A program made the translations under genes and the position numbers. Below are positions 18,144 through 27,965 of a stretch of DNA of 64,000 nucleotides, piece after piece. Position 1 is the stretch's first letter, and every line of letters starts with the position of its first letter. This DNA comes from Leuconostoc mesenteroides subsp. mesenteroides ATCC 8293 (GTDB taxonomy: Bacteria > Bacillota > Bacilli > Lactobacillales > Lactobacillaceae), in NCBI RefSeq assembly GCF_000014445.1, contig NC_008531.1, forward strand, positions 1,271,001-1,335,000. The letters are read 5' to 3'. The notes beneath the pieces were generated by a model. The model saw only the letters and a list, made by a program, of their open reading frames with translations. It did not search any database and was not told the DNA's origin.

Positions 18144-18590
18144 TTAACCTTTTAACAGATTTTTCACTTGATTAGCAACAAATTTACCGTCAGCTTTTCC
18201 TTTGACTTGAGGCGTGACAATACCCATCACTTTGCCCATATCTTTTGGAGATGTAGCGCCCGTCTTTTGGATTGCGTCCTTCACCAATTCGATAATCTCT
18301 TCGTCACTCAAAGGTTCTGGCAAATACTTTGCTAAAATAGCTAGCTCTGCACGAATACCAGCAGCTAAATCTTCTCGATTGCCTTTCTCAAACTCTGTCA
18401 ACGAATCTTGACGTTGTTTAACTTCACGTGAGAGGACTGTTAATTCTTCTTCCTTTGTTAAATCATGGCCTAAATTAATCTGCTCGTTCATAACCGTTGA
18501 TTTAACCATGCGAATCACTGACAAAACATCTTTGTTTTTGTCTTTCATGGCCTGCTTTATATCATTATTTAACTCTTCTAATAAACTCAT
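18144..18590 (-). CDS. yqeY: YqeY-like protein (GatB/YqeY domain)
   Basis: This 148-residue, all-helical protein matches YqeY: MSLLEELNNDIKQAMKDKNK at the start, AKYLPEPLSDEEI in the middle and the C-terminal GatB-tail-like segment MGKVMGIVTPQVKGKADGKFVANQVK. YqeY is often next to rpsU, as here, and is thought to bind tRNA or assist amidotransferase-like reactions. ATG 18590 has AAAGG nine bases upstream. Confidence 0.93.
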   Translation of the reverse strand: MSLLEELNNDIKQAMKDKNKDVLSVIRMVKSTVMNEQINLGHDLTKEEELTVLSREVKQRQDSLTEFEKGNREDLAAGIRAELAILAKYLPEPLSDEEIIELVKDAIQKTGATSPKDMGKVMGIVTPQVKGKADGKFVANQVKNLLKG

Positions 18591-18638
18591 GTATATCAAC
18601 CTTTCAAAATTTAATCTATTGTTATTCTACCATAAAAG

Positions 18639-18664
18639 AAAAACGCCACCTAAGTGACGTTTTA
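18639..18664 (-). terminator. Terminator-like hairpin after rpsU
   Basis: ACGTCAC pairs with GTGGCGT (one G-U pair) and is followed by five T on the minus strand, between rpsU and yqeY. Readthrough into yqeY is likely partial. Confidence 0.7.
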
Positions 18665-18672
18665 GAATCGAA

Positions 18673-18858
18673 TTAACGACCCTTCTTCTTGTTACGCTTT
18701 TGTGCTGCTTCAGACTTCAATTTACGAGCAACTGAAGGCTTAACATAGTATTCGCGCTTACGGTATTCTTGGAGAGTACCGTCTTTTGAAACACCACGCT
18801 TGAAGCGACGCAATGCATCATCCAAAGATTCGTTCTTACGTACGATGACCTTTGCCAT
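18673..18858 (-). CDS. rpsU: 30S ribosomal protein S21
   Basis: The 61-residue, strongly basic protein ([20 protein letters not shown] at the start, [11 protein letters not shown] at the end) is S21, a late-assembling 30S protein near the mRNA exit channel that helps initiation. An AGGAGG-like site precedes ATG 18858. yqeY follows, the common pairing. Confidence 0.97.
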   Translation of the reverse strand: MAKVIVRKNESLDDALRRFKRGVSKDGTLQEYRKREYYVKPSVARKLKSEAAQKRNKKKGR

Positions 18859-18994
18859 GTGATAACCCTCCTTTCTCGCATTTTATTTCGTTAAACGACA
18901 TGCAGTAAATACTTATCTATTATGACAGACTTTCACGTAATCGTCAATACTATAAACACTGTAAACATGCATTTTATAGCAATTTCCAACATAA

Positions 18995-20264
18995 TTAGTG
19001 ATCAAGCTTAGATGTGTGCTTTGTATCCGTCATGCGCCAATAAACTAGCAAACTAATGAACACAACCACAGTAACATAGACGAAAAACAAATTTTCGTGA
19101 TTTATTTTTTTCAGGTACAAGGCAACGTATTCAACCGTGCCACCAAAAATGGCGACCGTCAAGCCATAAGGCAATCCAACACCTAATGCACGAATTTCAG
19201 TTGGGAACATTTCAGCTTTAACAATTGCATTAATTGACGTATAACCTGTAACAATAATTAATCCAGCCAGCATGAGTAAGAAAGCCCCCATCCCCGTTTT
19301 CACTTGTTGCAAAGTGAGAAAAATAGGAATTGTAAATATTGTCCCCATAATACCGAACCAAAACAATAATGGTTTACGACCTATTTTATCCGATAATGCA
19401 CCGGCGATAGGTTGTAAAATCATAAAAATAAATAATGCTGCAAAGTTGATCAGTGTGACTTCTTGTGTTGGTAACCCAACAGAATTAATCATAAATTTTT
19501 GTAAATAAGTTGTATAAGTGTAGAAAGCGATTGTCCCACCGAGTGTTAATCCAACTACCGTCATGACAGATTTTGGATACTTTAACAAAAGTCGTAGACT
19601 ACCATTATTGTTTTTCTTTTGTGCCTTAAATTGGTCAGATTCTTCCATGCTCAAACGAAGGAACAATACTACAATGGCTCCCAGAGAACCAATAACAAAT
19701 GGAATACGCCAACCCCAGTCAGTCAACATCTCTTCTGATAATACTGATTGTAAAATAATTTGAACACCCAAGGCAATGAGCTGTCCACTGATTAACGTTA
19801 CATATTGAAATGAAGCATAAAAGCCACGATGCCCGCTGCTGGCCATTTCAGAAAGGTAAGTTGCTGAAGTACCATATTCTCCACCCAACGATAATCCTTG
19901 GAATAGCCTTGCCAACACCAAGATGATTGGTGCAGCAATTCCTATTACATGATAACTAGGTGTTATCGCAATTACAAGCGATCCTGCGGCCATAATCAAT
20001 ACTGATAAGGTTAATGCGGCCCGTCGACCATGTTGATCCGCATATTTACCGTAACACTAGACTTCCTAGAGGTCTCATCAAAAAGCCAATTGCGAAGACT
20101 CCTGCCGTACTTAATAATGCGGCCGTTTTGTCATGGCTTGGGAAAAATGATGGGGCAAAATAGATAGAGAACGAGGCATAAACATACCAATCGAACCACT
20201 CAATTAAATTACCTAAGGATCCCTTTAAAATATTACTGACAATTTTCTTTTCTGTACGTTGCAT
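18995..20264 (-). pseudogene. Frameshifted MFS transporter (metabolite:H+ symporter, ProP-like)
   Basis: The first 72 codons (20046-20264) encode [22 protein letters not shown], the first helices of an MHS-family permease. They run into a stop just after MRPLGSLV. The rest continues in another frame: [11 protein letters not shown], the family's loop-2 motif, and then the remaining ten helices to 18995. A single extra base near 20053-20054 (TT in GTGTTACGG) explains the break. Intact, it would be a ~420-residue symporter for a carboxylate, proline or betaine. Everything else looks conserved, so the lesion is recent or a sequencing error. Downstream ATGs could make only a truncated product. Confidence 0.85.
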
Positions 20265-20348
20265 ACGCTCACCTCATAATGTTTTCTTTACTGTAACGAA
20301 CGCATAAAAAATAATCATCGTCATATTGCACAACTTTTTTAATTTTAT

Positions 20349-20377
20349 TTGTACACAATAAGCAAACATGGCATAAT
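20349..20377 (+). promoter_or_regulatory. Promoter of the PucR-type regulator
   Basis: TTGTAC (20349-20354), 17 bp, CATAAT (20372-20377), followed by a GGAGG ribosome site seven bases before ATG 20404. Confidence 0.7.
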
Positions 20378-20403
20378 AGTAACAACACAATTGGAGGTCG
20401 ATT

Positions 20404-21951
20404 ATGAACGTTAAAGAATTATTAGCTAACCCCGTATTAGCAGAATACCCAATTTTAGCAGGCGCCGAAGGGCTCAATCGCGAGATCAACCAAGTGGGTA
20501 TGATTGATGCACCAGATTTTGATGAATATATTGCTCCTGGTCAATTACTGCTCACTACCGGCTTTTTGTTCAAAGAAGATTGGACATTACTGCGAGACTT
20601 AATTATCGCGCTAGATCATCATAATGCTGCTGGCTTGGGCATTAAGACGAACCGGCATTTATCACAGCTGCCACGTGATATTATTATATTAGCCAACAAA
20701 CGTCGAGTACCAATCCTCATGACCCCAACTGATGAATTGATGCCACAAACAATTCAAAATATTACTGATATTATTCTGAACACTCATACGGGTGAACTGC
20801 ATCAAATTGTTAATATTAATCATCAGTTGTCAACGATGCAAACTAATAATACTTATCAGCATCTGTTAAATCTTAGCGCGGAAATTTTAGAAGCACCACT
20901 AACCTTGTTGGACTCACATTTTCGTGCCTTATATGCCAGTACTGATTTACTTCCACAACGTGACTTTTTCACCAAATTTTTACGAGAAGAATCTGGAATT
21001 GATTATTTGAATTTAACTCAAAAAGTGCACGTTACCTTCAATAATACAATTTTCGAGATTTCTCCCATTTTTTCTGCTCTAAACGAAAATAAAGCCTTTG
21101 CAGCTATTATGAGTTCGAATAAGACACTATCAGATTTTGAACTTTTAAAACGCGAACAAGTAATTACTGCATTGGGATTTTCAAATTCGAGAACCGATTT
21201 GTTAAATGAAACTGAGTTTCGCAACCGTTCTGGCTTCTTTTTGAACATTATGCAACACGGGCTAAGTGATGACGCGATTGACAATTATCTAAAGAACGCA
21301 AATATTGATTCTAAAAATCCCTATCGCGTAGCGGTTATTGACTTTACAGCGAAAAAAACAGTCATTGAAACACATCAATTTGAAATATTACAAGCACTGA
21401 CACGCTGGTTTGTTAACGAATCAAACTGGTCTGTACTCCTATTTTCCTATAAACAGCAACTGATTTTGTTAGTTGATAACAAAATTGATACACGCGCATT
21501 TCTCAAAGAACTATACGATTTTCTAACATCACAATCAAAGTTAGAATATAACTTTACCATCGGCTTTTCTCGAGTCGCAGAACCCATTCGTGCATTAGCA
21601 GATCTTTATGAACAAGCTAACCATGCGCTTCAGCTGACATCAGTAGCACATCCGATTATGCGATTTAGACCCAAGAGTGCCCAAGAAATGTTAAACTTGT
21701 TACCCAAGCAAGAGAGCGATGCTTTTGTGGAAAGAATTCTAGGCCCAATTTTAGACAATCCAAGTCTTCTCAAAACTTTGGAAACCTATATGTTCTTACA
21801 TCAAAATGTAACAGCCGTCGCTTCTGATATGTTTGTACACCGGAATACCATTAATTATCGCTTGAAAAAAATATCTGAGTTATTAGATGTTAACCTTGAC
21901 ATGCCTGATGTTTTGGTCGATATTCAATTAGCTTTTTTGTTACTTGATTAG
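20404..21951 (+). CDS. PucR-family transcriptional regulator
   Basis: The 515-residue protein starts with a PucR N-terminal domain (VKELLANPVLAEYPILAGAEGLNREI..., about 1-125), has a central sensory/GGDEF-like region and ends in the PucR C-terminal helix-turn-helix (TLETYMFLHQNVTAVASDMFVHRNTINYRLKKI, about 460-492). Members regulate purine, amino-acid or GABA use in response to a metabolite. It is divergent from the broken transporter and upstream of an amino-acid permease, so those are the likely targets (inference). Confidence 0.9.
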   Translation: MNVKELLANPVLAEYPILAGAEGLNREINQVGMIDAPDFDEYIAPGQLLLTTGFLFKEDWTLLRDLIIALDHHNAAGLGIKTNRHLSQLPRDIIILANKRRVPILMTPTDELMPQTIQNITDIILNTHTGELHQIVNINHQLSTMQTNNTYQHLLNLSAEILEAPLTLLDSHFRALYASTDLLPQRDFFTKFLREESGIDYLNLTQKVHVTFNNTIFEISPIFSALNENKAFAAIMSSNKTLSDFELLKREQVITALGFSNSRTDLLNETEFRNRSGFFLNIMQHGLSDDAIDNYLKNANIDSKNPYRVAVIDFTAKKTVIETHQFEILQALTRWFVNESNWSVLLFSYKQQLILLVDNKIDTRAFLKELYDFLTSQSKLEYNFTIGFSRVAEPIRALADLYEQANHALQLTSVAHPIMRFRPKSAQEMLNLLPKQESDAFVERILGPILDNPSLLKTLETYMFLHQNVTAVASDMFVHRNTINYRLKKISELLDVNLDMPDVLVDIQLAFLLLD

Positions 21952-22006
21952 GCATAATGCACAATAGATTACCCTATTTTTTGTTCACTAATAAATGAGG
22001 GTTTAA

Positions 22007-22032
22007 TGATAACTGTGTTAGAATTGTTATCA
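22007..22032. promoter_or_regulatory. Inverted repeat before the amino-acid permease
   Basis: TGATAAC (22007-22013) and GTTATCA (22026-22032) form perfect seven-base arms with a 12-base centre, 20 bp before the permease ATG and overlapping the probable transcription start. It is a candidate PucR operator or an RNA hairpin. Confidence 0.4.
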
Positions 22033-22052
22033 ATCGAGGAGGCATAATATTT

Positions 22053-23459
22053 ATGAGTCAACAAAAAAACGCAACGATGAATGCCGATGGTACCATACGT
22101 GGTTTGAAAAAGAAGCACGTACAGATGATTGCCATTGGCGGTACCATTGGTACAGGACTTTTCTTGGGAGCCGGAAACTCTATAGCTAAAACTGGGCCAT
22201 CAATTTTGATTGTATACGCAGTACTTGGTGCATTTTTCTTTATGATGATGCGGGGAATTGGTGAAATGCTTTATGCAGACCCTTCCCAACATACATTTGT
22301 TTCTTTTATCAGTAAGTATGTTGGTGCTGGAGCGGGATATTTCGCTGGATGGTCCTATTGGATTGGACTACTTTTCGTAGCTATGGCAGAATTAACAGCC
22401 GTATCAACTTACGTTAAGTTTTGGTTCCCAAGTTGGAAAACTTGGATAATTCAAATTCTCTTTTTGTTTGTTTTAACTATGATTAACTTAATTGCCGTCA
22501 GAGTATTTGGTGAAACAGAATACTGGTTTGCCATGATTAAGATCATTGCTATTGTAGCGATGATTGTAACGGGTCTAATATTAATCTTTACAGGATTTAA
22601 GGCGCCCGCAAGTGGTGGTCATACTGTCGCTTCATTTAGTAATGTATTCTCAAACTTTTCACTATTTCCAAATGGTGCTTCGATGTTCTTCGCTGCCTTT
22701 CCAATGGTATTTTTCGCCTTCCAAGGTATGGAATTCGTCGGTATCACAACAGCTGAAACGGAAAATCCACGTGAGGTTCTGCCAAAAGCCATTAATACAA
22801 TTATTATCCGTATTTTGATTTTCTACTTAGGTGCCATGATTATTATTATGTCGATCATTAATTGGCATGTTATCGCTAAAACACCTGAATCAAGTCCCTT
22901 CGTTATGGTGTTCCAATTGGCTGGATTCAAAGCGGCTGCTACAATAATTAACTTTGTCGTACTAACATCTGCTGCTTCAGCCTTAAACTCAGCCATCTAT
23001 TCTGCAGGACGACACTTCTACCAATTAGCTGAAGAGTCAGATTCAAAGTTTATGATTAATTTTCGTGAAATTTCATCAAATGGTGTTCCTGCTAAAGCAA
23101 TTATATTCACAGCTATCTTAGTGTTAATATCACCAGTGATTAATTCGATACCACAGATTACCAGTGCATTCGGTTTAATTACATCGATCTCATCAAACAT
23201 GTATATCATCGTTTATGCAATGACAATGTATGCTCATCGTAAATTCCGTGAATCAACTAATTTTATGCCAGATGGCTTCCTGATGCCAGGATACAAGTGG
23301 ACTAGTCCACTAACATTGCTATTCTTCGTCAGCATTTACGCCAGTTTGTTCTTTCAAGCTGACTCTCGTGTTGCTGCCATCGGCGCAATTTTGTTCACGA
23401 TAGTATTCGGTTACCTTTCTCACCGAAAGTTTTCTACAAAAAATGCAGTAACCGTGTAA
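22053..23459 (+). CDS. Amino-acid permease, APC superfamily (GABA/aromatic permease type)
   Basis: The 468-residue protein has twelve predicted membrane helices and the AAT-family signature GLKKKHVQMIAIGGTIGTGLFLGAG at 18-42, with AGWSYW and TTAETENPREVLPKAI later. It should be a proton-coupled amino-acid importer. The subfamily looks closest to GabP/ProY-like transporters; the substrate cannot be fixed from sequence. It starts at ATG 22053 after GAGGAGGC, 101 bp after the regulator, and has its own terminator. Confidence 0.9.
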   Translation: MSQQKNATMNADGTIRGLKKKHVQMIAIGGTIGTGLFLGAGNSIAKTGPSILIVYAVLGAFFFMMMRGIGEMLYADPSQHTFVSFISKYVGAGAGYFAGWSYWIGLLFVAMAELTAVSTYVKFWFPSWKTWIIQILFLFVLTMINLIAVRVFGETEYWFAMIKIIAIVAMIVTGLILIFTGFKAPASGGHTVASFSNVFSNFSLFPNGASMFFAAFPMVFFAFQGMEFVGITTAETENPREVLPKAINTIIIRILIFYLGAMIIIMSIINWHVIAKTPESSPFVMVFQLAGFKAAATIINFVVLTSAASALNSAIYSAGRHFYQLAEESDSKFMINFREISSNGVPAKAIIFTAILVLISPVINSIPQITSAFGLITSISSNMYIIVYAMTMYAHRKFRESTNFMPDGFLMPGYKWTSPLTLLFFVSIYASLFFQADSRVAAIGAILFTIVFGYLSHRKFSTKNAVTV

Positions 23460-23474
23460 AAAATAAAATAGAAC

Positions 23475-23510
23475 AAAAAAAGGAGACAACATCATGTTGT
23501 CTCCTTTTTT
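23475..23510 (+). terminator. Bidirectional terminator between permease and yitT-like gene
   Basis: AAAAAAAGGAGACAACAT pairs with ATGTTGTCTCCTTTTTT around a one-base centre; strong A/T tracts on both sides serve the two convergent genes. Confidence 0.9.
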
Positions 23511-23515
23511 ATTAA

Positions 23516-24382
23516 CTATAACTCTGGCTCGTAGAAACGTCCCACAGTGTGTTCGATTTTCCAAGTAGAAGAGAAAGCTTGTTCATCAACCTCTTTGATT
23601 GCTTCTCGTAACTCAAATCGTTCTTGCTGCGTGATAACGGTTAGTAGCACCGAACGCTCCCTCCCAGTGTAACCACCACGCGCCTCATCGATAATGGTAA
23701 CGCCTCGTCGAAGCTTATTTTGAATACTATCCACCATTTCATCTGGTTTAGTAGTAATAATCATCACTTGCATTTGCTGCTGTCGTGTATAGAAAACATC
23801 TATCATTCGTGAACTAATAATAACACCTACAATTGAGTACAAAGCATACTTCCAACCATATGTTAGCCCAGCACCGACCATAATCAAGGCATTGAAAGAT
23901 AAATTAATTGGTCCCATTTTAAAGCCGTAATGCTTCTTAACTAGGAGACCAATAACATCTAAACCACCTGTTCCGACGCCATACCGTAATGCTGTACCAA
24001 CCGCCATACCATTAAGCGCGCCACCAAACATAGCGTTTATTAACGGGTCAGTTGTTAAAACACGCGTGGTATCAAAGACAGGAATTAACGCCGAACTGAG
24101 CAAAACTGCTAGCGTTGTAAAGATAGCAAATCTCCACGACAACTTCCACCATGCAACGGCTAACATTGGTAAGTTAACCAAGGCTAGCGCTAAAGCGACG
24201 GGAATTCTATCGCCAGTTAAAGTCGAAACAAGTTGGGCAAATCCTGTGAATCCAGAGGAATAAATATGCCCTGGATGCCAGAAATAATTCATTGCAAAGG
24301 CAACGATTACACCATAAAATACCGCGCCACCAATACGACCAGCGTATTGGTTTTTCATAAAATTGTGAACAATTTTTTGCAT
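23516..24382 (-). CDS. YitT-family membrane protein (DUF161/DUF2179)
   Basis: The 288-residue protein has five or six membrane segments typical of the YitT domain (GRIGGAVFYGVIVAFAMNYF, GVGTGGLDVIGLLVKKHYG) and a soluble C-terminal DUF2179 domain (~200-288, with RGVTIIDEARGGYTGRERSVLLTVI). Function is unknown for the family; the C-terminal fold resembles ligand-binding regulatory domains. The start is ambiguous: ATG 24382 and ATG 24358 both lack a ribosome site, and the only good one (TTGGAG) lies about 50 bp upstream before a five-codon ORF. Confidence 0.88.
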   Translation of the reverse strand: MQKIVHNFMKNQYAGRIGGAVFYGVIVAFAMNYFWHPGHIYSSGFTGFAQLVSTLTGDRIPVALALALVNLPMLAVAWWKLSWRFAIFTTLAVLLSSALIPVFDTTRVLTTDPLINAMFGGALNGMAVGTALRYGVGTGGLDVIGLLVKKHYGFKMGPINLSFNALIMVGAGLTYGWKYALYSIVGVIISSRMIDVFYTRQQQMQVMIITTKPDEMVDSIQNKLRRGVTIIDEARGGYTGRERSVLLTVITQQERFELREAIKEVDEQAFSSTWKIEHTVGRFYEPEL

Positions 24383-24393
24383 AATCAATATGC

Positions 24394-24426
24394 GTGTTAT
24401 ACGAGAAAAAATCTAATGTATAACAC
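24394..24426 (-). promoter_or_regulatory. Inverted repeat and mini-ORF upstream of the yitT-like gene
   Basis: GTGTTATAC and GTATAACAC (nine-base perfect arms, 15-base centre) lie just before the yitT-like ATG. On the minus strand the upstream arm is covered by an ATG-TGT-GTT-ATA-CAT-TAG mini-ORF with GGAG four bases before it. It could be an operator or a translational control hairpin. Confidence 0.4.
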
Positions 24427-24483
24427 ACATTTATCTCCAAGTTTTATCTAAGCTAATAATAACACGAATTTGTTTGATAACAA

Positions 24484-26259
24484 TTACTCTGCTTCTGGAA
24501 CAAACAATCCTAATTCGTTCAGTTGTTTGCCTTCAACACGAGTTGGTGCCTCTGTCATTGGTTCAGTAGCTCGTGAATTCTTTGGGAAAGCAATCACTTC
24601 ACGAATATTTTCTTGGCCAGCTAGTAGCATTGCCAAACGATCCAATCCTAGTGCGATACCACCCATTGGTGGGAAACCATATTCCATACCCTCAAGCAAA
24701 AATCCAAAGGCTTCATGTGCTTTTTCAGGAGTAAATCCAAGTGCCTTTAGCATCTTTTCTTGGATATCCATACGATGAATACGAATTGATCCAGATCCTA
24801 GTTCGTAACCATTTAGTACTAAATCGTAGCTTTGCGCATGTGCCTTATGAGGATCTTCACCATCATTCAAGTAGTGTAAGTCTTCTTCATTTGGCATCGT
24901 GAATGGGTGATGAGCAGCAATCCAGCGGTCAAAGTCTTCAGAGTATTCAAACAATGGCCAATCCACAATCCAAGCAAATGCCCAAGGATTCGTTTGATCA
25001 ATCAAATCTAATGCTTTAGCTGTTTCACGACGCAAATAATCTAGAGTCGCTGAAACGACATCAGCACGTCCGGCACCAAATAACAACAAATCTCCGACTT
25101 GAGCGTCTGCCGAAGCAATCAATGCTGCCTGTGCTTCGTCATCAAAGAATTTAGCAATAGGACCGGTCAAGCCTTCTGGCGCTACTTTCATCCAAGCTAG
25201 ACCTTTTGCACCGAAACGTTCGATGTATTTTGTTAGCTTGTCAATGTCTTTACGTGAATAATGGTCAGCCCCACCAGGAACAGCCAATGCTTTAACAACA
25301 CCGCCACCTTTAATAGCATTTGCAAACACACCAAATTCACTATTTTTTACTGTTTCAGACAAATCCTTGATTTCGTAGGCTATACGTAAATCTGGCTTAT
25401 CAGTACCAAAGCGATCCATAGACTCTTGCCATGTCAAAGTTGGAATTTCAGCTGTATCAAGATCAAAATCTACAACGTCATGCATCATCGCCTTAACCCA
25501 TGCATTGACCAACTCACGGATTTCATCGGCTGTCATAAATGACGTTTCTACGTCCATTTGCGTGAATTCTGGTTGACGGTCACCACGCAAATCTTCATCA
25601 CGGAAAGCACGGGCAATTTGGAAATAACGATCGAACCCTGCACCCATCAACAATTGTTTAAATAATTGTGGTGATTGTGGTAAGGCATAGAATGACCCTG
25701 GGAAAACACGAGATGGCACTAAGTAGTCACGGGCACCTTCTGGTGTTGATTTTGCTAGTACTGGCGTTTCGATGTTAATAAAATCATGAGTATCCATAAA
25801 ATGCATGGCGCTACTCATAATTTTTGAACGAATGCGCAAGTTTTTTTGCATCTCAGGGCGGCGCAAATCTAAGTAACGATACTGTAGCTTTAATTCTTCA
25901 TTGGCATTCACATCATCTTCAATATAAAATGGTGGTGTTTTTGACGTTGACAAAATTTCCGCCTCTGTTACATCGACTTCGATTGTTCCAGATTTTATTT
26001 TTGTGTTAATTTGATTTTCAGCACGTTCAATAACATGCCCAGTAATCTTTAGAACATATTCACTACGAACTTTTTCAGCGACTGCTAGTGCGTCCGCATT
26101 TGTTGCGTTAAAAGTTAATTGTACGATACCTTCTCGATCACGTAAATCAACGAATATCAAGTCTCCAAAATCACGTCGTTTTTGCACCCAACCGGTCAAT
26201 GTGACTGTCTGATTTAAATATGTTTCATCAATTAATCCTGCGTAATTAGTACGTTTCAT
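24484..26259 (-). CDS. aspS: Aspartyl-tRNA synthetase
   Basis: The 591-residue class II synthetase has the N-terminal OB anticodon-binding domain ([30 protein letters not shown]), motif 2 ([18 protein letters not shown]), the bacterial GAD insertion (about 300-420) and motif 3 ([15 protein letters not shown]). It charges tRNA-Asp. Its ATG overlaps the hisS stop by four bases, so the two are translationally coupled and share the upstream T-box. Confidence 0.98.
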   Translation of the reverse strand: MKRTNYAGLIDETYLNQTVTLTGWVQKRRDFGDLIFVDLRDREGIVQLTFNATNADALAVAEKVRSEYVLKITGHVIERAENQINTKIKSGTIEVDVTEAEILSTSKTPPFYIEDDVNANEELKLQYRYLDLRRPEMQKNLRIRSKIMSSAMHFMDTHDFINIETPVLAKSTPEGARDYLVPSRVFPGSFYALPQSPQLFKQLLMGAGFDRYFQIARAFRDEDLRGDRQPEFTQMDVETSFMTADEIRELVNAWVKAMMHDVVDFDLDTAEIPTLTWQESMDRFGTDKPDLRIAYEIKDLSETVKNSEFGVFANAIKGGGVVKALAVPGGADHYSRKDIDKLTKYIERFGAKGLAWMKVAPEGLTGPIAKFFDDEAQAALIASADAQVGDLLLFGAGRADVVSATLDYLRRETAKALDLIDQTNPWAFAWIVDWPLFEYSEDFDRWIAAHHPFTMPNEEDLHYLNDGEDPHKAHAQSYDLVLNGYELGSGSIRIHRMDIQEKMLKALGFTPEKAHEAFGFLLEGMEYGFPPMGGIALGLDRLAMLLAGQENIREVIAFPKNSRATEPMTEAPTRVEGKQLNELGLFVPEAE

Positions 26260-27557
26260 TCCTTGTTCCCTTCTGCATCCATGATAAGTGGTAAATTGGT
26301 ATAAAGCTCTGACAATTGAACAGACTTTTGTTCGCCATTGGTCATATTCTTGATGTTAACAATTTGTTCTTCAAGTTCTTGCTCGCCAATCGTTATGACA
26401 TATTTGGCATGATGACGATCAGCTGCCTTGAATTGTGCTTTCGCTGATTTTGACAAATAATCACGTTCAGCAACGTAACCAAATGAGCGAACAGCTTGAA
26501 CAATTTTTGTTGCGATAACATCAGTAGTATCACCGATGTTAACTACGTAAAAGTCTAAATTCTGTTCCTCTGTTGGAGCAACATTTTGCGCTTGCAATAA
26601 ATCCAACAAACGTTCTACACCAATACCAAAGCCAACACCTGGTGTTTCCGGACCACCAAATTCCTCAACCAAACCAGAGTAACGACCGCCACCAGCAATC
26701 GTTGCAGCGCCTTTTAAACTTTCATCTGTAGTCATGATTTCAAAAATTGTGTCGTTATAATAATCCAATCCTCGAACCATTGTTGTGTCAATGTCAAAGT
26801 CTAAATTCAATGCAGTTAAAATATCTTGCAACTTTTCCCAGTGTTTAGTCGATTTTTCAGACAAAAAGTCCAGGATTGATGGTGCATCTGCAACAAAGAC
26901 CTGATCACGGGGATCTTTAGAGTCCAATACACGTAATGGATTTTTTTCTAACCGAGCTTGTGAATCTGCAGATAGTTCATCAAAATGAGGTTTCAGATAA
27001 TCAATTAAAGCTTGTCGGTAAGCATCCCTGGACTCCTTATCTCCCAAGGTATTAATCGCAACTTTCAAATTTTTTAACCCAAGCGTTTGGAAAAAATCAA
27101 TGACCATCGCAATTACTTCAGCATCTAATGCGGGCGAATCTGATCCGAATACCTCTGCACCTATTTGATGGAATTGACGGAAACGACCAGCCTGTGGCCG
27201 TTCATAACGGAACATCGGCCCCATGTAAAATGCCTTATATGGTTTGTCAAATTCCGGTCCATATAATTTATTTTCCACATATGCTCGGACGACACCTGCG
27301 GTACCTTCCGGACGCAAAGCGATATGACGATCACCCTTATCATGAAAATCATACATTTCTTTTGTCACAACATCAGATGTATCACCAGCTGAGCGTGAAA
27401 AGACTTCGAAATTTTCAAATAACGGTGTGCGAATTTCTTTGAAATTATAGTCACCAAATAAAACACGGGCAACTGCTTCTACATGTTGCCACTGTACTGT
27501 TTTTTGAGGTAGTAAATCTGCTGTTCCTTTGGGACGTTGAAATATTGGTTTTGCCAT
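26256..27557 (-). CDS. hisS: Histidyl-tRNA synthetase
   Basis: The 433-residue class II synthetase has motif 1 near residue 40, motif 2 ([18 protein letters not shown]), the His-A motif ([12 protein letters not shown]) and motif 3 ([13 protein letters not shown]), then the anticodon-binding domain. Its ATG has only a weak ribosome site; the best GGAGG (about 27667) lies ~100 nt upstream ahead of a short unassigned frame. It leads the hisS-aspS operon, whose expression is set by the T-box. Confidence 0.98.
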   Translation of the reverse strand: MAKPIFQRPKGTADLLPQKTVQWQHVEAVARVLFGDYNFKEIRTPLFENFEVFSRSAGDTSDVVTKEMYDFHDKGDRHIALRPEGTAGVVRAYVENKLYGPEFDKPYKAFYMGPMFRYERPQAGRFRQFHQIGAEVFGSDSPALDAEVIAMVIDFFQTLGLKNLKVAINTLGDKESRDAYRQALIDYLKPHFDELSADSQARLEKNPLRVLDSKDPRDQVFVADAPSILDFLSEKSTKHWEKLQDILTALNLDFDIDTTMVRGLDYYNDTIFEIMTTDESLKGAATIAGGGRYSGLVEEFGGPETPGVGFGIGVERLLDLLQAQNVAPTEEQNLDFYVVNIGDTTDVIATKIVQAVRSFGYVAERDYLSKSAKAQFKAADRHHAKYVITIGEQELEEQIVNIKNMTNGEQKSVQLSELYTNLPLIMDAEGNKE

Positions 27558-27698
27558 AGTTGTTATCGTTTTTAGTGTTTTTTATCAGAATTTTGAAGTA
27601 TACGACATGTTAGTTAACATATTCATCGCTATCCAAAAATAATCAACCACTGCAAACGTATTTCCTCCATTATTTTTTATCTTGCTATATAAAATCCG

Positions 27699-27733
27699 AA
27701 AAAAACGCCCTCAACGATTTCTCGTTAAGGGCG
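27699..27733 (-). terminator. T-box terminator before hisS
   Basis: On the minus strand CGCCCTTAACG pairs with CGTTGAGGGCG and is followed by seven T. Part of its 5' side is shared with the antiterminator that uses the T-box bulge. Confidence 0.93.
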
Positions 27734-27921
27734 CAAATGCACGGTACCACCTTAGATTTTAACATTTTCATGTTACTTTAATTGCTTAACGCGCAACCAC
27801 GAGCTATCTTGATCAATAGCAACCTCCAAGGTGTCCAAAATTACGTCTTTGTTTTGCTCGCATCTTCCGCAAAATTTCTTCATGTCCAGACGGTAATTTT
27901 TCCAATTCATCGGTTCTAATA
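27734..27921 (-). promoter_or_regulatory. T-box riboswitch controlling hisS-aspS
   Basis: AAGGTGGTACCGTGCAT on the minus strand (27737-27753) is the invariant T-box sequence including the bulge that pairs with the uncharged tRNA acceptor end, and a terminator follows directly. A structured Stem I region lies upstream. The probable specifier is the GGACAC segment (27831-27836), where GAC (Asp) and CAC (His) overlap by one base. Binding of uncharged tRNA should switch the leader to readthrough. Stem I was not folded rigorously here. Confidence 0.9.
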
Positions 27922-27927
27922 TAGATA

Positions 27928-27956
27928 ATCATAGCTGTAAGGCTGAATAAAGTCAA
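27928..27956 (-). promoter_or_regulatory. Promoter of the hisS-aspS T-box leader
   Basis: On the minus strand TTGACT (27951-27956), 17 bp and TATGAT (27928-27933). It begins ten bases after the galM stop, and no terminator is visible between galM and this promoter, so some galM readthrough may enter the leader. Confidence 0.85.
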
Positions 27957-27965
27957 GTGAAATAT

